Origin: Nocardioides lianchengensis
GTDB lineage: Bacteria > Actinomycetota > Actinomycetes > Propionibacteriales > Nocardioidaceae
Direction: 5' to 3'
Assembly (NCBI RefSeq): GCF_900101465.1
Contig: NZ_FMZM01000008.1
Span: 1 to 64,000, forward strand
Length of the DNA: 64,000 nt
Below, piece after piece: positions 8,207-16,937 of this stretch (position 1 is the stretch's first letter; each line of letters begins with the position of its first letter). The translations under genes and the position numbers were made by a program. The notes below the pieces were generated by a model. It saw only the letters and a list, made by a program, of their open reading frames with translations. It had not been told where the DNA came from and made no database searches.

Positions 8207-10762
8207 ATGCCTGGAACCAATCTCACCCGGGACGAGGCCGCCACCCGCGCCGCCCTCCTGGACGTCACGTCGTACTCCATCGACCTGGACCTCACGACGG
8301 CCGTCGCCGAGCAGATCAAGACCTTCGGCTCGACCACCACGATCCGGTTCACCGCGACCGAGCCCGGAGCGGAGACGTTCGCGGACCTGGTCGATGCGAC
8401 GGTCCACGAGATCACGCTCAACGGCGAGAGCATCGACCCCGCGACGGCGTACGCCGACAGCCGCATCACGCTGACGGGCCTGCAGGCCGACAACGAGCTC
8501 GTCGTCCGCGCGGACTGCACCTACTCCCACACGGGAGAGGGCCTCCACCACTTCGTCGACCCCGTCGACCAGCGGGTCTACCTCTACTCGCAGTTCGAGG
8601 TGCCGGACGCCCGCCGGGTCTACACGACCTTCGAGCAGCCCGATCTGAAGGCGCCGTTCAGCTTCCACGTGACCGCCCCGGCCCACTGGAAGGTCGTCTC
8701 CAACTCCCCCACGCCCGAGCCCACGCCGGTCTCCGACGGCGTCGCGCGCTGGGACTTCGAGCCGACCCAGCCGATGTCGACGTACATCACGGCGATCGTC
8801 GCCGGCGAGTACCACGAGGTACAGGACGTCTACCACGGCAAGCACGGCGACATCCCGCTCGGCCACTACTGCCGCCAGTCGCTCGTCGAGCACCTCGACC
8901 GCGACGCGCTGGTGGAGATCACCCAGCAGGGCTTCGCCTTCTTCGAGGAGCAGTTCGACTTCCCCTACCCCTTCGGGAAGTACGACCAGCTCTACGTGCC
9001 GGAGTACAACATGGGCGCGATGGAGAACGCCGGCTGCGTGACCGTCCGCGACGAGTACCTCCCCCGCTCGCGCCAGCCGCGCTCGTTCTACGAGTTCCGG
9101 GCCTCGATGATCCTGCACGAGATGGCCCACATGTGGTTCGGCGACCTGGTGACCATGAAGTGGTGGGACGACCTCTGGCTGAACGAGTCGTTCGCCGAGT
9201 GGGCCTGCTACTGGGCGGCCGTCGAGGCGACCGAGTTCACCGAGTCCTGGACCGGCTTCGCCAACGCGCGCAAGCAGACCGGCTACCGCCAGGACCAGCT
9301 CCCGTCGACGCACCCGATCGCGGCCGACAACCACGACCTGCACGCCGTCGAGGTCAACTTCGACATGATCACCTACGCCAAGGGCGCGTCGGTGCTCAAG
9401 CAGCTGGTCGCCTGGGTCGGCATCGAGCCGTTCATCGCCGGCCTGCGGCAGTACTTCCAGGACCACGCGTTCGGCAACGCCGAGTACACCGACCTGCTGG
9501 CCGCCCTGGAGAGGTCGTCCGGTCGCGAGCTCGGCAGCTGGGCCACCGAGTGGCTGCAGACCGCCGGCGTGAACACCCTGACGCCGGAGTTCGAGCTCGC
9601 CGAGGACGGCACGTACGCCGGCTTCCGTGTGCTCCAGAGCGCCCACCCGGACTGGCCGACCCTGCGCCGGCACCGCCTCGGCCTGGGCCTCTACGACTGG
9701 ACCGACGGCCGCCTGGTCCGCCGCGACGCGCTGGAGATCGACGTCGAGGGCGGGTCGACCGACGTGCCGGCGCTCGTCGGCGTACGGCAGCCGGACCTGC
9801 TGCTGCTCAACGAGGGCGACCTCACCTACGCCAAGATCCGCCTCGACGAGCGATCGCTCGCCACCGCCATCGACGGCCTGTCGAAGCTCGACGACTCGCT
9901 GGCGCGCGCGCTGGTCTGGGGCGCCACGTGGGACATGACCCGCGACGCCGAGATGCGGGCCACCGACTTCGTCGAGCTGGTGCTGGCCAACATCGGCCAG
10001 GAGACCGACGCGTGGGGCGTCAGCCGGATCCCGACGTTCGCGGCGCAGACCGTCTCGTCGTACTCCGCTCCCGCGACGCGGGCCGCGCTGGCCGGCCGCT
10101 GGGAGTCGGGGCTGCGCGAGCTCGCGCTGGCCGCGGAGCCCGGCAGCGACCAGCAGCTCACGTTCGTGCGCAGCTACGCCGCCACCGCCCACAGCGAGCA
10201 GGCCCTCGCCGACCTCGAGGCGCTGCTCGACGGGTCGCTGGTGGTCGAGGGCCTGGCCGTCGACCAGGACCTGCGCTGGCTGCTGATCACCGGCCTGGCC
10301 GCGAACGACCGGGCCGGCTCGCGGATCGACGACGAGCTGGTCGCCGACAGCACCATCTCCGGTCAGGAGCACGCGGCCGGTGCCCGGGCCGCGATCCCGA
10401 CCGCCGAGGCCAAGGCCGAGGCCTGGCGGATCGCCGTCGAGGACGCCTCGACCCCGAACGAGACCGCCCTGTCGGTGGTGCTGTCCTTCCAGCGGCCGCG
10501 GCAGGACGCGGTGCTGGCGCCGTACGTCGAGAAGTACCTCGACGCGGCCGAGACCGCGTGGGACACGCTCGGCACGCACCGGGCGGCGAAGGCCCTGGAG
10601 TTCATCTTCCCGAAGCCGCTCGCGAGCCAGGAGCTGCTCGACCGGGTCGACGCCTGGCTGGCCTCCTCCCCCGCTCCCGCGGGGGCGAAGCGCTACGTCC
10701 AGGAGGGCCGGGCCGACGTCGCCCGCGCCCTGGCCGCCCAGGAGCTCGACGCTCAGGCCTGA
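8207..10762 (+). CDS. pepN: Aminopeptidase N (M1 family zinc metallopeptidase)
   Basis: An 851-aa cytosolic M1 aminopeptidase that releases N-terminal residues from peptides. The GAMENAG exopeptidase motif lies at about residue 270 and the zinc motif HEMAH at 304-308, with the third ligand Glu in WLNESFAEW 18 residues on. The C-terminal half is the helical ERAP1-like domain found in Streptomyces lividans-type PepN. The ATG at 8207 gives MPGTNLTRDEAA, the usual start of the actinobacterial enzyme; earlier in-frame starts lack similarity. It appears monocistronic, ending in a strong hairpin. Confidence 0.96.
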   Translation: MPGTNLTRDEAATRAALLDVTSYSIDLDLTTAVAEQIKTFGSTTTIRFTATEPGAETFADLVDATVHEITLNGESIDPATAYADSRITLTGLQADNELVVRADCTYSHTGEGLHHFVDPVDQRVYLYSQFEVPDARRVYTTFEQPDLKAPFSFHVTAPAHWKVVSNSPTPEPTPVSDGVARWDFEPTQPMSTYITAIVAGEYHEVQDVYHGKHGDIPLGHYCRQSLVEHLDRDALVEITQQGFAFFEEQFDFPYPFGKYDQLYVPEYNMGAMENAGCVTVRDEYLPRSRQPRSFYEFRASMILHEMAHMWFGDLVTMKWWDDLWLNESFAEWACYWAAVEATEFTESWTGFANARKQTGYRQDQLPSTHPIAADNHDLHAVEVNFDMITYAKGASVLKQLVAWVGIEPFIAGLRQYFQDHAFGNAEYTDLLAALERSSGRELGSWATEWLQTAGVNTLTPEFELAEDGTYAGFRVLQSAHPDWPTLRRHRLGLGLYDWTDGRLVRRDALEIDVEGGSTDVPALVGVRQPDLLLLNEGDLTYAKIRLDERSLATAIDGLSKLDDSLARALVWGATWDMTRDAEMRATDFVELVLANIGQETDAWGVSRIPTFAAQTVSSYSAPATRAALAGRWESGLRELALAAEPGSDQQLTFVRSYAATAHSEQALADLEALLDGSLVVEGLAVDQDLRWLLITGLAANDRAGSRIDDELVADSTISGQEHAAGARAAIPTAEAKAEAWRIAVEDASTPNETALSVVLSFQRPRQDAVLAPYVEKYLDAAETAWDTLGTHRAAKALEFIFPKPLASQELLDRVDAWLASSPAPAGAKRYVQEGRADVARALAAQELDAQA

Positions 10763-10776
10763 CCCCGCCGGTGGAC

Positions 10777-10820
10777 GAGCTCGCCGAGTCGGCGCACCTG
10801 TGCGCCGACCCGGCGGGCTC
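10777..10820 (+). terminator. Hairpin terminator after pepN
   Basis: A perfect 9-bp stem with a 2-nt centre (TCGGCGCAC ct GTGCGCCGA, 10789-10808) lies inside a longer imperfect stem (GAGCTCGCCG / CGGCGGGCTC). It starts 15 bp after the pepN stop. There is no U-tract, as usual for high-GC actinobacteria. Confidence 0.6.
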
Positions 10821-10981
10821 TCCACAGCAGGCGGCGGAGCCGTCCGGCTCGACGCGGGGTGAGGTGGATCTCGGGCGACACGTGCTCTCCTACGGACCGG
10901 CAGCCCCCACTTCAGGTCGAGGACAGTCTGGACCCGCTCCGGCCGATGTGGATCCGGCGTGGAGAAGACGTGGAGAGACCG

Positions 10982-11380
10982 TTACTCCGGGCCGGCGTGC
11001 AGCGTCTCGGGCGCCCGGGCGTGCTCGGCCAGCAGGTGGATGCCGCGCAGCAGACCCGAGACCAGGCCGCCCGTGGCGAACTCGGACTGCATGGCCACGA
11101 CGGCCAGCTCGACCTCGGCGTCCGAGAGGGTACGGCGGGCGTAGCCGCCGGTCACGACCTCCAGGACCCGGCGCGTCGGGTCGACCATGACCAGGACGCT
11201 GCGGGCCGGGACGACCAGCGAGTTGTGGAGGCTCGTCGCGAACGCCCGTGGGTCACCCTCGGAGTTGCCGACGAACACGGAGAACTCCAGCCGGCACAGC
11301 TGCTCGGCCTGGCGGATCGCGTCGTCGAGCGCGAACCGCTCCGACTTGGTGAAGGGATCACCAGCGGGCACTGGCTCCAC
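10982..11380 (-). CDS. DUF5130 family protein
   Basis: A protein of about 132 aa belonging to the actinobacterial DUF5130 family, distantly TPM-domain-like: FSVFVGNSEGDPRAFATSLHN and VLEVVTGGYARRTLSDAEVE are characteristic. No signal peptide or catalytic motif can be named and the function is unknown. Two GTG codons (11380 and 11371) are possible starts. Both overlap the 3' end of the upstream membrane protein gene, which suggests translational coupling with it. Confidence 0.75.
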   Translation of the reverse strand: MEPVPAGDPFTKSERFALDDAIRQAEQLCRLEFSVFVGNSEGDPRAFATSLHNSLVVPARSVLVMVDPTRRVLEVVTGGYARRTLSDAEVELAVVAMQSEFATGGLVSGLLRGIHLLAEHARAPETLHAGPE

Positions 11381-11726
11381 CCGCCTGGGACTCGTCGCCG
11401 TCGGGTCCGGCCAGCTCGGCCGTGGTGCGGCGCGGGCCGCCGATCCACTGGTTCTCGACCGCCGGGGCGTTGGGGGCGACCCGCTCGCCGCGGACCAGGG
11501 CCGGCACGTAGACCAGGGCCGTGATCAGCAGGCCGAGGGCCAGCGGGATCCCGCCGAGCACCAACAGCGCGTGCCAGGCGTCGACGTCGTCGGGCGTCGA
11601 CCAGCCTTCGGCCACGTCGGCGCTCGCGGGGCCGGCCACGGCCACGAGGGCGACCGAACCGGCGAGGAGGACCGTCGTACGACGGACGAGGGTGGCGGTG
11701 CGGGAGATGCCGGGCTGGATGCTCAC
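11358..11726 (-). CDS. Small membrane protein, exported or double-spanning
   Basis: A 122-aa protein I cannot name. An N-terminal hydrophobic segment (TTVLLAGSVALVAVAGPASA) looks like a cleavable signal peptide ending in Ala-x-Ala. A second hydrophobic span follows (LLVLGGIPLALGLLITALVYV), then a polar C-terminus. The GTG at 11726 gives VSIQPGISRT. It overlaps the DUF5130 gene and is probably co-transcribed, so the two products may act together at the membrane. It is divergent from the MscS gene. Confidence 0.65.
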   Translation of the reverse strand: MSIQPGISRTATLVRRTTVLLAGSVALVAVAGPASADVAEGWSTPDDVDAWHALLVLGGIPLALGLLITALVYVPALVRGERVAPNAPAVENQWIGGPRRTTAELAGPDGDESQAGGASARW

Positions 11727-11804
11727 GAGACGAGGATATCGGTCGCCTCCGACGGGCGCGCCGACGGTTCGGCCTCCGCTTGCGTCGTGTGAATACTGGG
11801 GCCC

Positions 11805-12824
11805 ATGTTTGTGCTCGCGACCACCGACCCCTGCGCGGACGGCGAGCAGGTCTGCAACACGGCCCTCGACTGGACCGGCAACGACACCGCCGCCCAGGTG
11901 GCCGACGTGCTGATCGGCGCACCGCTCGCCATCGCCGGGCTGGTCCTGCTGGGACTGGTCATCCGTTGGGTCCTCCACAAGCTCGTCGACCGGCTGGTCG
12001 CGCGGGCCGAGGAAGGGGTGCTCCCGAACCGGATGGGCGGCCGCTTCAACCGCCAACGCCAGGCGACCACCGAGGGCTCGCTGGCCCGTGACGTGAACAC
12101 CTCGACGCGCCGGGTGCAGCGCGCCAAGACCATGGGCGACCTGCTCAAGAGCATCATCACCGGCATCCTGGTGGCGATGTTCGGCACCATGGTGCTGAGC
12201 GAGCTCGGCGTGAACATCGCCCCGATCATCGCCAGCGCCGGCATCATCGGCCTCGCGCTCGGCTTCGGCGCCCAGTCGCTGGTCAAGGACTTCCTGTCCG
12301 GCATCTTCATGATCGTCGAGGACCAGTACGGCGTGGGCGACGTGGTCGACGTCGGCGAGGCCACCGGCACCATCGAGGCGGTCAGCCTGCGGGTGACCCG
12401 GCTGCGCGACCTCAACGGCACGGTCTGGTACGTCCCCAACGGCGAGATCATGCGCGTCGGCAACATGAGCCAGAACTGGTCCCGCGCCGTCATCGACGTC
12501 TCCGTCGGCTACGGCGAGGACCTGGTCCGCGTCCAGCGGGTGCTCTCCGAGATCGCGCACGACCTCTGGGACGACGAGGACTTCCGCGGTCTGGTCATCG
12601 AGGAGCCGGAGGTGACCGGGGTCGAGATGCTGGCCGCCGACTCGGTCAACCTGCGGGTGCTGATCAAGACCCTGCCCAACGAGCAGTGGGGCATCGCCCG
12701 GGCGATGCGTCAGCGGATCAAGGCCCGCTTCGACCACGAGGGCATCGAGATCCCCTTCGCCCAGCGGGTCATCTGGCACCGCGACGAGAAGAAGGCCGCC
12801 GAGGAGTCCGACTCCCCCACCTGA
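11805..12824 (+). CDS. Mechanosensitive ion channel family protein (MscS-like)
   Basis: A 339-aa inner-membrane channel that opens under membrane tension to relieve osmotic pressure. One transmembrane helix lies near residues 33-55 and another near 120-145. The pore-lining TM3 is recognisable by Gly/Ala packing (GIIGLALGFGAQSLVKDFLSGIF, in part), and is followed by the Sm-like beta domain (YGVGDVVDVGEATGTIE) and the C-terminal mixed domain. The N-terminus has a short Cys-containing extracytoplasmic segment (DPCADGEQVCN). It is longer at the ends than E. coli MscS but in range for actinobacteria. It ends at a perfect hairpin shared with the convergent OsmC gene. Confidence 0.92.
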   Translation: MFVLATTDPCADGEQVCNTALDWTGNDTAAQVADVLIGAPLAIAGLVLLGLVIRWVLHKLVDRLVARAEEGVLPNRMGGRFNRQRQATTEGSLARDVNTSTRRVQRAKTMGDLLKSIITGILVAMFGTMVLSELGVNIAPIIASAGIIGLALGFGAQSLVKDFLSGIFMIVEDQYGVGDVVDVGEATGTIEAVSLRVTRLRDLNGTVWYVPNGEIMRVGNMSQNWSRAVIDVSVGYGEDLVRVQRVLSEIAHDLWDDEDFRGLVIEEPEVTGVEMLAADSVNLRVLIKTLPNEQWGIARAMRQRIKARFDHEGIEIPFAQRVIWHRDEKKAAEESDSPT

Positions 12825-12840
12825 CCCGAGATCGCCGAGT

Positions 12841-12901
12841 CCGCAGAAACTGAGGGCCGAGTCAGCACTAGTAGTGCTGACTCGGCCCTCAGTTTCTGCG
12901 G
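12841..12901. terminator. Perfect 30-bp-arm hairpin between convergent genes (repeat copy 1)
   Basis: A 61-nt perfect inverted repeat: arms 12841-12870 and 12872-12901 with one central base. The arms include CTGAGGGCCGAGTCAGCAC and its complement. It lies between the MscS stop and the OsmC stop and would terminate both directions. A second, degenerate copy lies at 54766-54806, also between convergent genes, so it is a dispersed element. Confidence 0.85.
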
Positions 12902-12908
12902 GTGGGGC

Positions 12909-13334
12909 TCAGGCGAGCGAGGCGTCCAGCGTGATCGTGGTGCCGGCGAGCGCCTGGCTCACCGGGCAACCCTCCTTGGCGGCCTGGGCCAGCTCCTTGA
13001 ACTTCTCCTCGTCGATGCCCTCGACGACGCCGACGACCGTCAGCTTGATGCCGGTGATCCCCGTGCCGGGGGTCAGCTCGACCTCGGCGGTCGTCTTGAG
13101 CGTGGTGGCCGGGGTGTCGTTCTTCGCGAGGCCGTTGGAGAAGGCCATCGAGAAGCAGGACGAGTGGGCGGCGGCGATCAGCTCCTCGGGGCTGGTCTTG
13201 CCGTTGGCCGCCTCGGCGCGCGAGGGCCACGACACGTCGTACGTGCCGATCCCGGACGACTCCAGGGTGACCTTGCCGGAGCCCTCGAAGAGGGTGCCTT
13301 CCCAGTTCGTGGTCGCTTGGCGAGTGGTGGGCAT
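12909..13334 (-). CDS. OsmC family peroxiredoxin
   Basis: A 141-aa OsmC/Ohr-fold thiol peroxidase that reduces organic hydroperoxides in the cytosol. The two redox cysteines are Cys60 (AAHSSCFSMAFS) and Cys123 (KEGCPVSQAL), matching the OsmC pattern. The ATG at 13334 is preceded by a good GAGGAG ribosome-binding site. It is divergent from glbO, so oxidative and oxygen/NO defence genes adjoin. Whether it is OsmC sensu stricto or the SACOL1771-type subfamily cannot be settled by eye. Confidence 0.9.
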   Translation of the reverse strand: MPTTRQATTNWEGTLFEGSGKVTLESSGIGTYDVSWPSRAEAANGKTSPEELIAAAHSSCFSMAFSNGLAKNDTPATTLKTTAEVELTPGTGITGIKLTVVGVVEGIDEEKFKELAQAAKEGCPVSQALAGTTITLDASLA

Positions 13335-13400
13335 CTGCGGTCAACTCCTCGGTGGTGGGGCGGGTCGGGGCGAGTCTTGCACGGGCGCGACAATGGGCTC

Positions 13401-13775
13401 GTGAGCACCTTCTACGACGAGATCGGCGGGTACGACACGATCGCGCTGATCGTGAAGACCTTCTACGAGGGCGTCGCGACCGACGAGGTGCTGCGCCCGA
13501 TGTACCCCGAGGAGGACCTCGGCCCGGCCGAGGGGCGCTTTCGCGACTTCCTGGTGCAGTACTGGGGCGGGCCGTCGACGTACTCCGAGCAGCGCGGTCA
13601 CCCGCGGCTGCGGATGCGGCACGCGCCGTTCGCGGTCAACCCGGAGTCGAAGGACCACTGGCTGACGCACTTCCGGGCCGGGCTGGACGCCGCGGACCTG
13701 ACGCCCGAGCAGGACGCGCAGTTCTGGGACTACGTGACGCACGCCGCCCAGTTCATGGTCAACACGTTCGACTGA
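13401..13775 (+). CDS. glbO: Group II truncated haemoglobin
   Basis: A 124-aa 2-on-2 globin of the GlbO type, which binds O2 and other diatomics at haem. Family residues are visible in FYEGVATDEVLRPMYPEEDL (the short B-E region with Tyr), in RMRHAPFAV with the proximal-helix His, and in HWLTHFRAGLD with the conserved Trp at G8. The length matches M. tuberculosis GlbO (128 aa). The GTG at 13401 gives VSTFYDEIGG. It overlaps the convergent thioesterase gene by 17 bp. Confidence 0.93.
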   Translation: MSTFYDEIGGYDTIALIVKTFYEGVATDEVLRPMYPEEDLGPAEGRFRDFLVQYWGGPSTYSEQRGHPRLRMRHAPFAVNPESKDHWLTHFRAGLDAADLTPEQDAQFWDYVTHAAQFMVNTFD

Positions 13776-14634
13776 ACTCCACCAGGGGGTCGCGGAGCGC
13801 GGCCTCCGGCGCGGTCGCGCGCTGGGTCGCCTTGTCGAAGAAGACCAGCACCACGCGGGCCCGGGCGAGCACGACGTCGCCGTCGCGGATCTCGGACTCC
13901 ATGACGACGGAGGTGGTGCCGACGCGGGCGATCCAGGTCCAGGCGTCGTACGGCTCGGCCCGGAAGAGGATGGGGACCCGGTAGTCGACGTCGATCCGGG
14001 CGACCACGACGTGGGCCCGCCCGGCGGTGCTCCAGTCGTCGCCCCAAAGCCGCGCCATCAGCGCGATCCGGGCCTCCTGGAGGTACTCGAAGTACTTGAC
14101 GTTGTTGACGTGGCCGTAGACGTCGACGTCCGAGAAGCGCACGGCGACCGGGTAGTGGCCGGTGTCGCTGGTGCGGACGGGGGTGCGCTCGGGACGGTCG
14201 ACCGGCTCGGTCGGCTCCAGGAGCTCGGCCAGAGTGGCCCGCTCGTCGGACGTCAGCCGGCGCGGGCGCTCCTCGGCGAACACGTACGGCGTGAGCACGG
14301 TGGTCGCGCGGAGGTAGACCCGACGGCCCGACGGCTCGTCGGGGTCGGCGTCGTAGATCTCGTAGGCCATCGTGAAGCTCGCGGCCCGGACCTCGGTCAC
14401 CCAGCACTCGATGGTGACCGGCCGGAACCGGAACGTCAGGGGCCGGAGGTACTGCACCTCGTGCCGGACGACGACCAGGCCGTCGACCAGCTCACCCGCC
14501 GGCCGGGCCGGACGGTGGGTGCGGAGCATGTCGACCCGCGCCTCTTGGAGGTAGTCGACGTACACGACGTTGTTGACGTGCCCGAGGAGGTCGAGGTCGG
14601 CCCACCGCAGCGGGCACTCGTACGTGTGGCGCAC
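13759..14634 (-). CDS. Acyl-CoA thioesterase with two hotdog (4HBT) domains
   Basis: A 291-aa thioesterase made of two fused hotdog domains, each with the catalytic-loop signature: RWADLDLLGHVNNVVYVDYL at about residues 10-29 and RFSDVDVYGHVNNVKYFEYL in the second half. Each contains the active-site Asp. Such tandem 4HBT proteins hydrolyse acyl-CoA or acyl-ACP; chain-length preference is unknown. Its 3' end overlaps glbO by 17 bp in convergent orientation. Confidence 0.88.
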   Translation of the reverse strand: MRHTYECPLRWADLDLLGHVNNVVYVDYLQEARVDMLRTHRPARPAGELVDGLVVVRHEVQYLRPLTFRFRPVTIECWVTEVRAASFTMAYEIYDADPDEPSGRRVYLRATTVLTPYVFAEERPRRLTSDERATLAELLEPTEPVDRPERTPVRTSDTGHYPVAVRFSDVDVYGHVNNVKYFEYLQEARIALMARLWGDDWSTAGRAHVVVARIDVDYRVPILFRAEPYDAWTWIARVGTTSVVMESEIRDGDVVLARARVVLVFFDKATQRATAPEAALRDPLVEFSRTC

Positions 14635-14668
14635 GCCCCGATGCTGCCAGAGCGGGCGCCGGCCGGGA

Positions 14669-14860
14669 TCAGTGGCTGCCGGCGAGGCCGAAGTAGTGGG
14701 CGCCGATGGTCTCGTGGCGCGCGATCCGGACCTGACGCTCGCTGCGCAGGGTGGTGACCAGCTGGGCGGTCCCGGCGGCGAGGGCGACGACGCCCGCGAC
14801 GAGGAGGACGGCGAAGCCGACGAGGAAGGTGATCACGGCGGGGGTGGCGATGTCGTACAT
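14669..14860 (-). CDS. 63-aa single-pass membrane protein under TetR-type control
   Basis: A small protein I cannot name: MYDIATPAVITF, then one long hydrophobic helix (LVGFAVLLVAGVVALAAG) and a basic cytoplasmic tail (LRSERQVRIARHE). An AGAAAGGA ribosome-binding site lies 8 bp upstream of the ATG, supporting translation. Two CTACA-TGTAG palindromes lie just upstream, and a TetR gene is divergent 136 bp away. It is probably the regulator's target. Candidate roles, such as a small stress or transporter-associated membrane peptide, are speculation. Confidence 0.7.
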   Translation of the reverse strand: MYDIATPAVITFLVGFAVLLVAGVVALAAGTAQLVTTLRSERQVRIARHETIGAHYFGLAGSH

Positions 14861-14874
14861 GGTGGTTGTCCTTT

Positions 14875-14904
14875 CTACCTCTGTAGAATCTCTACATCTG
14901 TAGA
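14875..14904. promoter_or_regulatory. Tandem palindromic operator (TetR-type)
   Basis: Two palindromes, CTACCTCTGTAG (14875-14886, one mismatch) and CTACATCTGTAG (14892-14903, perfect arms CTACA/TGTAG), are spaced 17 bp centre to centre. The 17-bp spacing places them about 1.6 helical turns apart. They lie between the small membrane protein gene and the divergent TetR gene, the expected place for autoregulation. The AT-rich content also suits a promoter. Confidence 0.75.
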
Positions 14905-14996
14905 AAGTACGCCGGTCCGCGCTCCCGCGCAAGTCGGAGCGGTAGTGTCGCGGCCCACACGTCCTCACGCCCCCAACTCACCTCGGAGAACCAGCT

Positions 14997-15593
14997 GTGA
15001 CCTCGCCCGCCCCCGAGCTCAGCCCGCGTCGGCGGGTCCTGCTCGACGCCGCCCTGCAGGTGCTCGCGGAGCAGGGCCTGCGCGGACTCACGCACCGCGC
15101 GGTCGACCGGCAGGCCGGGCTGCCCGAGGGGTCCTGCTCGGCGTACCTCCGCACGCGGAAGGCGCTGCTGACCGCTCTCACCGAGTACGTCGCGGCCGGA
15201 CTGGGCGCCGACGTCGCAGCACTGGCCGCCGAGCTCGACCACCTGCCCGACGACGACGACATCGAGCCCCATGTCGAGGCGACCGGACGGCTCTTCCTGA
15301 GCTGGCTCGACCACCCGGAGATGCTGCTCGCCCGCCAGGAGCTGGCGATCGAGGCCGCCCGCGACCGCGATCTCGCCGAGGTCCTCGGCGCGGCGCGCAC
15401 GGCCCTCATCGAGGTGGTCGACGGCATCCTCTGCGCGCGGGGCAAGAGCCACGGACCCGAGGCGGCCGAGTGGCTGGTCGCCTCGATGGACGGCATCCTG
15501 CTCGCCGCGCTGCTCAAGGCGCCGACCGAGCGACCCGCCTTCCTCGGCGGCGCCGTGGCCCAGACCCTGGGGTCGCTCGCCCTGGAGGACTGA
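14997..15593 (+). CDS. TetR family transcriptional regulator
   Basis: A 198-aa repressor with an N-terminal TetR helix-turn-helix (RVLLDAALQVLAEQGL, then LTHRAVDRQAGLPEGSCSAYL) and a divergent ligand-binding C-terminal domain. The GTG at 14997 follows a GGAG site. It very likely binds the CTACA-TGTAG pair at 14875-14904 and controls the divergent 63-aa membrane protein and itself. The ligand is unknown. Confidence 0.9.
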   Translation: MTSPAPELSPRRRVLLDAALQVLAEQGLRGLTHRAVDRQAGLPEGSCSAYLRTRKALLTALTEYVAAGLGADVAALAAELDHLPDDDDIEPHVEATGRLFLSWLDHPEMLLARQELAIEAARDRDLAEVLGAARTALIEVVDGILCARGKSHGPEAAEWLVASMDGILLAALLKAPTERPAFLGGAVAQTLGSLALED

Positions 15594-15710
15594 CGCCGAG
15601 GTGGAACACGTTCTGATTTCGTGACGTACGCCTCACTGCCGCGACTCCACGACGGCGTCTAGGGTGGCGAGCGCACCACCCCGACAGCGCCGTCTACCCA
15701 GGAGTGACCC

Positions 15711-16937
15711 ATGCCCGAGGCCGTCATCGTTTCCGCAGCTCGCTCGCCCATCGGCCGCGCGAACAAGGGGTCGCTGAAGGACCTGCGTCCCGACGACCTG
15801 TCGGCGACGATCATCCAGGCGGCGCTCGACAAGATCCCCGCCCTCGACGCGGCCACGATCGACGACCACTACCTCGGCTGCGGCCTGCCGGGCGGCGAGT
15901 CCGGCAACAACATGGCCCGGATCGTCAACGTGCTGCTGGGCCTCGACAGCGTCCCCGGCGCCACCATCACCCGCTACTGCTCGTCGTCGGTCCAGACCAG
16001 CCGGATGGCCTTCCACGCGATCAAGGCGGGCGAGGGCGACGTCTTCATCTCGGCCGGCGTCGAGATGGTGTCGCGGTTCGCCAAGGGCACCTCCGACCAC
16101 TGGCCCGACACCAAGAACCCGCTGTTCGCCGACGCGGAGCAGCGCACCAAGGCCACCGCGGCCGGCGACGGTACGACGACGCCGGAGTGGCACGACCCGC
16201 GCGAGGACGGCATCCTGCCGGACGCCTACATCGCCATGGGTCAGACCGCCGAGAACGTCGCCAAGATCCGTGGCCTGTCGCGCCAGGAGCTCGACGAGTT
16301 CGGCGTCCGCTCGCAGAACCTCGCCGAGAAGGCCATCAACGACGGCTTCTGGGAGCGCGAGATCACCCCGGTCACCACCCCCGACGGCACGGTCGTGTCG
16401 AAGGACGACGGCCCCCGCGCCGGGGTCACGATCGAGGCGGCCAGCCAGCTCAAGCCGGTCTTCCGCCCCGACGGCGTGGTCACCGCCGCCAACTGTTGCC
16501 CGCTCAACGACGGCGCGGCCGCCGTCGTCATCATGTCGGACACGAAGGCCGCCGAGCTGGGGCTCACCCCGCTGGCCCGGATCGTCTCGACCGGCGTCTC
16601 CGGCCTCTCCCCCGAGATCATGGGCCTCGGCCCCGTCGAGGCGACCCGCAACGCGCTGAAGCACGCCGGGATGAGCATCGGCGACATCGACCTGGTCGAG
16701 ATCAACGAGGCCTTCGCGGCGCAGGTCGTGCCGTCGTACCAGGACCTCGGCATCGACATCGACCGCCTCAACGTCAACGGCGGCGCGATCGCCGTCGGGC
16801 ACCCCTTCGGCATGACCGGAGCCCGGCTGCAGAACACCATGCTCAACAGCCTCGACTGGCACGACAAGTCCACCGGCCTGATCACCATGTGCGTCGGTGG
16901 CGGCCAGGGCATGGCGATGATCCTGGAGCGGATCTAG
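15711..16937 (+). CDS. Acetyl-CoA C-acyltransferase (thiolase)
   Basis: A 408-aa type II thiolase catalysing CoA-dependent cleavage of 3-ketoacyl-CoA or the reverse acetyl condensation. The start is AVIVSAARSPIGRANKGSL. The nucleophilic Cys is in TRYCSSSVQTSRMA; EINEAFAAQ, then GHPFGMTGAR (His) and the C-terminal CVGGGQG complete the active site. The ATG at 15711 follows an AGGAG site. No acyl-CoA dehydrogenase or hydratase is adjacent, so degradative versus biosynthetic use cannot be decided. Confidence 0.93.
   Translation: MPEAVIVSAARSPIGRANKGSLKDLRPDDLSATIIQAALDKIPALDAATIDDHYLGCGLPGGESGNNMARIVNVLLGLDSVPGATITRYCSSSVQTSRMAFHAIKAGEGDVFISAGVEMVSRFAKGTSDHWPDTKNPLFADAEQRTKATAAGDGTTTPEWHDPREDGILPDAYIAMGQTAENVAKIRGLSRQELDEFGVRSQNLAEKAINDGFWEREITPVTTPDGTVVSKDDGPRAGVTIEAASQLKPVFRPDGVVTAANCCPLNDGAAAVVIMSDTKAAELGLTPLARIVSTGVSGLSPEIMGLGPVEATRNALKHAGMSIGDIDLVEINEAFAAQVVPSYQDLGIDIDRLNVNGGAIAVGHPFGMTGARLQNTMLNSLDWHDKSTGLITMCVGGGQGMAMILERI

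Noticed and set aside
7943..10825. 960-aa minus-strand frame opposite pepN
   Set aside because: Shadow of pepN codon bias; the pepN strand has complete M1 motifs.
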